Shown one piece after another: positions 62,309 through 64,000 of a stretch of 64,000 nucleotides of DNA. The position numbers and the translations under genes were made by a program. Below the pieces are notes generated by a model that was not told the DNA's origin, made no database searches, and saw nothing but the letters and a program-made list of their open reading frames with translations. The stretch is taken from NCBI RefSeq assembly GCF_000875775.1, contig NZ_CP010868.1, forward strand, positions 62,001 to 126,000, written 5' to 3'. Source of the DNA: Nitrosopumilus piranensis. Its GTDB lineage: Archaea; Thermoproteota; Nitrososphaeria; Nitrososphaerales; Nitrosopumilaceae. Position 1 is the first letter of the stretch, and the number at the start of each line of letters is the position of its first letter.

Positions 62309-64000
62309 TTAGTTAGTTTTTGTTTCATCATTTGAAGATGAGTTAGTTGTTTGTCCATCAGCACCTTGTTGTCCATCAGCACCTTGTTGTCCATCAGCAC
62401 CTTGTTGTCCATCAGCACCTTGTTGTCCATCAGCACCAGGTGGTGGGGCTGCATTTTTGTATAGTTCTGTAGTCACTTCATTTACTAGAGATTGTAAGGC
62501 TTCAAGTTTTGGTTTTAATTCTTCAGGTTCTTTATCTAAAACTTCTTTTACTTCTTTGACAGCATCAGTAATTTTAATTCCTTGTTCTTGAGAAATTTTG
62601 TCTTTTAGATCATGATTAACTAATTTTTCAGTAGTGTAAATGTAACTTTCTGCTTCATTTTTAAGATCAATCTTTTCTTTCTTCTTTTTATCTTCCTCAG
62701 AGAATTTTTCAGCATCTTCCTTTAATTTTTCAATTTCTTCTTCAGAAAGCTTTGTTTTTGTTTCAATAGTAATTTTTGCTTCTTTTTGGGTTCCAAGATC
62801 TTTTGCAGTAACATTTATGATTCCATTTGCATCAATATCAAATTTTACTTCAATTTGAGGTACTCCTCTTGGAGCAGGAGGCAAATCTGTAAGATTAAAG
62901 CTGCCTAATGATACATTATCTGTGGCCATAGGTCTTTCACCTTGTACGACATGAATAGTTACGGCTGTCTGATTATCAGCTGCAGTTGTAAACACTTTAC
63001 TTTTTGATGTAGGAATGGTAGTGTTTCTTTCAATTAATGGTTCTCGAACACCACCTAGAGTTTCAATTCCCAAAGTTAATGGGGTTACATCTAGTAGAAC
63101 TATATCACTAGTAACATCTCCAGCAATAATTCCTGCTTGGATAGCAGCACCCATTGCAACTGCTTCCATAGGATCAACACCAGATTCAACTTCTTTTCCT
63201 ATAACGTCACTAACAAATTTTTTAACTAGTGGAATTCTTGTAGGTCCGCCAATCATGACTATTTTATCAATATCAGAAGTTGAGAGCTTTGCATCTTCAA
63301 GTGATTTTTGTATTGAAGGTTTACATCGATCAACTATAGGTCTGATTAATTCATCTAATTTAGATCTGGTTAATCTTAATTCAAGATTCTTTGCACCAGA
63401 TGATGGATCATGTGCGATAAATGGTAAATTAATATCAGTTTCCATAACAGTAGATAATTCAATTTTTGCTTTTTCTGCAGCTTCTCTTATTCTTGTCATT
63501 GCAGTTGTGTCTTGAGAAAGATCAACTCCTTCTTTTTTCTTGAATTCATCAACAACATAATCAATCAAAACTTTATCCATATCAGTTCCACCTAGTTGAG
63601 TATCTCCAGAGGTACTCATTACTTCAAAAACACCACCTCCCATTTCCATGATGGTAACATCTAATGTTCCACCACCAAAATCAAATACAAGAATCTTCAT
63701 GTCTTCTTTTGCTTTATCTAGTCCAAATGCTAAGGATGCTGCAGTTGGTTCATTAATTATTCTAACAACATCAAGCCCAGCAATTGTTCCTGCATCTTTG
63801 GTTGCTTGACGTTGATTATCATCAAAATATGCTGGAACTGTGATAACTGCTTTTTCTACAGATTCACCAACAAATGCTTCAGCATCTTTTTTTATTTTTT
63901 GTAGAATGAATGAAGAGATTTGTTGAGGTTTGTATTCTTTATCTTGAATTTTAAATGTGTAATCAGAACCCATTTTTCGTTTTGCTGCAACAATAGTATT
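62309..64000 (-). CDS. dnaK: Molecular chaperone DnaK (N-terminus beyond window)
   Basis: This is a Hsp70 whose first 65 or so residues lie past the right edge; the frame is open to 64000 ([15 protein letters not shown]). The Met at 63973 is internal, since it matches the RRMGTDYK position of DnaK. ATPase motifs are [38 protein letters not shown] and [15 protein letters not shown]. The substrate domain starts [16 protein letters not shown]. The tail is unusual: about five copies of GADGQQ just before the end. DnaJ follows by 49 nt. Confidence 0.95.
   Translation of the reverse strand, partial: NTIVAAKRKMGSDYTFKIQDKEYKPQQISSFILQKIKKDAEAFVGESVEKAVITVPAYFDDNQRQATKDAGTIAGLDVVRIINEPTAASLAFGLDKAKEDMKILVFDFGGGTLDVTIMEMGGGVFEVMSTSGDTQLGGTDMDKVLIDYVVDEFKKKEGVDLSQDTTAMTRIREAAEKAKIELSTVMETDINLPFIAHDPSSGAKNLELRLTRSKLDELIRPIVDRCKPSIQKSLEDAKLSTSDIDKIVMIGGPTRIPLVKKFVSDVIGKEVESGVDPMEAVAMGAAIQAGIIAGDVTSDIVLLDVTPLTLGIETLGGVREPLIERNTTIPTSKSKVFTTAADNQTAVTIHVVQGERPMATDNVSLGSFNLTDLPPAPRGVPQIEVKFDIDANGIINVTAKDLGTQKEAKITIETKTKLSEEEIEKLKEDAEKFSEEDKKKKEKIDLKNEAESYIYTTEKLVNHDLKDKISQEQGIKITDAVKEVKEVLDKEPEELKPKLEALQSLVNEVTTELYKNAAPPPGADGQQGADGQQGADGQQGADGQQGADGQTTNSSSNDETKTN
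62348..62437 (-). repeat. 18-bp tandem repeat coding the DnaK C-terminal GADGQQ units
   Basis: Five copies of an 18-bp unit (core CCATCAGCACC, on the plus strand, at 62355, 62373, 62391, 62409 and 62427). The units are almost identical at DNA level, so they are probably recent expansions. They encode a flexible, low-complexity tail. Confidence 0.85.

Noticed and set aside
62348-62437. CRISPR-like repeat pattern
   Set aside because: The units are 18 bp, directly adjacent without spacers, and lie within the dnaK coding frame.
62263-62454. Repeat-rich minus-strand frame (MDNKVL units)
   Set aside because: It is another reading frame of the GADGQQ repeat in DnaK.
63973-63975. Met at 63973 as DnaK start
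   Set aside because: The sequence aligns with an internal part of Hsp70 and the frame stays open to the window edge, so the true start is outside.

Overview
The window is AT-rich and archaeal. The organism is most likely an ammonia-oxidising thaumarchaeon of the Nitrosopumilus type. Support comes from a CDC48-type AAA ATPase, pelota, GatD/GatE, an archaeal 7S SRP RNA, archaeal uL2, TrmB and DtxR regulators, TATA boxes about 26 nt upstream of start codons or RNA 5' ends, a tetraether-synthase-like radical SAM protein, a complete-looking histidine operon, and no Shine-Dalgarno site for most genes. The genus is inferred from gene content and style; no database was searched.

Region 1 (1-21.9 kb) is a surface-glycan region. 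It encodes nucleotide-sugar enzymes (glucose-1-phosphate cytidylyltransferase, sugar C-methyltransferase, an RmlC-like epimerase cut by the left edge, several SDR epimerases/dehydratases, GDP-mannose 4,6-dehydratase, a DegT aminotransferase, a phosphoglucose/phosphomannose isomerase). It also encodes GT-B, GT2 and GT-C glycosyltransferases. Inside it lies an unusual block at 12.1-16.4 kb: AcpS, a left-handed beta-helix acyltransferase, an acyl carrier protein, a MaoC-type hydratase, a FabG-like reductase and an FkbH-like HAD/GNAT protein. Archaea normally lack acyl carrier proteins, so this looks like a carrier-bound acyl supply line for decorating an amino sugar.

Region 2 (21.9-35.4 kb) is housekeeping metabolism: a MoaD-MoeB fusion with threonine synthase, then a compact minus-strand run hisG-hisD-hisC-HAD phosphatase-hisB-hisH-hisA-hisF-hisI. 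The run is preceded on the same strand by a class II HMG-CoA reductase and a membrane-anchored PQQ-type sugar dehydrogenase. An initiator tRNA-Met with a predicted 15-nt D-loop intron follows.

Region 3 (35.9-45.1 kb), directly after that tRNA, is a second glycan block: a GT2, UDP-GlcNAc 2-epimerase, a GT-C-like membrane protein, an FkbM methyltransferase, two GT4 enzymes, a frameshifted GT2 and a Wzx-like flippase.

Region 4 (45.2-64 kb) is core archaeal functions: the Tes-like radical SAM enzyme, TrmB and DtxR regulators, YjbQ, pelota, CutA, a site-2 protease, a TtuA-like tRNA thiolase, SRP RNA, acylphosphatase, uL2, CDC48, GatD/GatE, tRNA-Leu(CAG), two tiny zinc-site proteins, and a DnaJ/DnaK pair. 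DnaK runs off the right edge.
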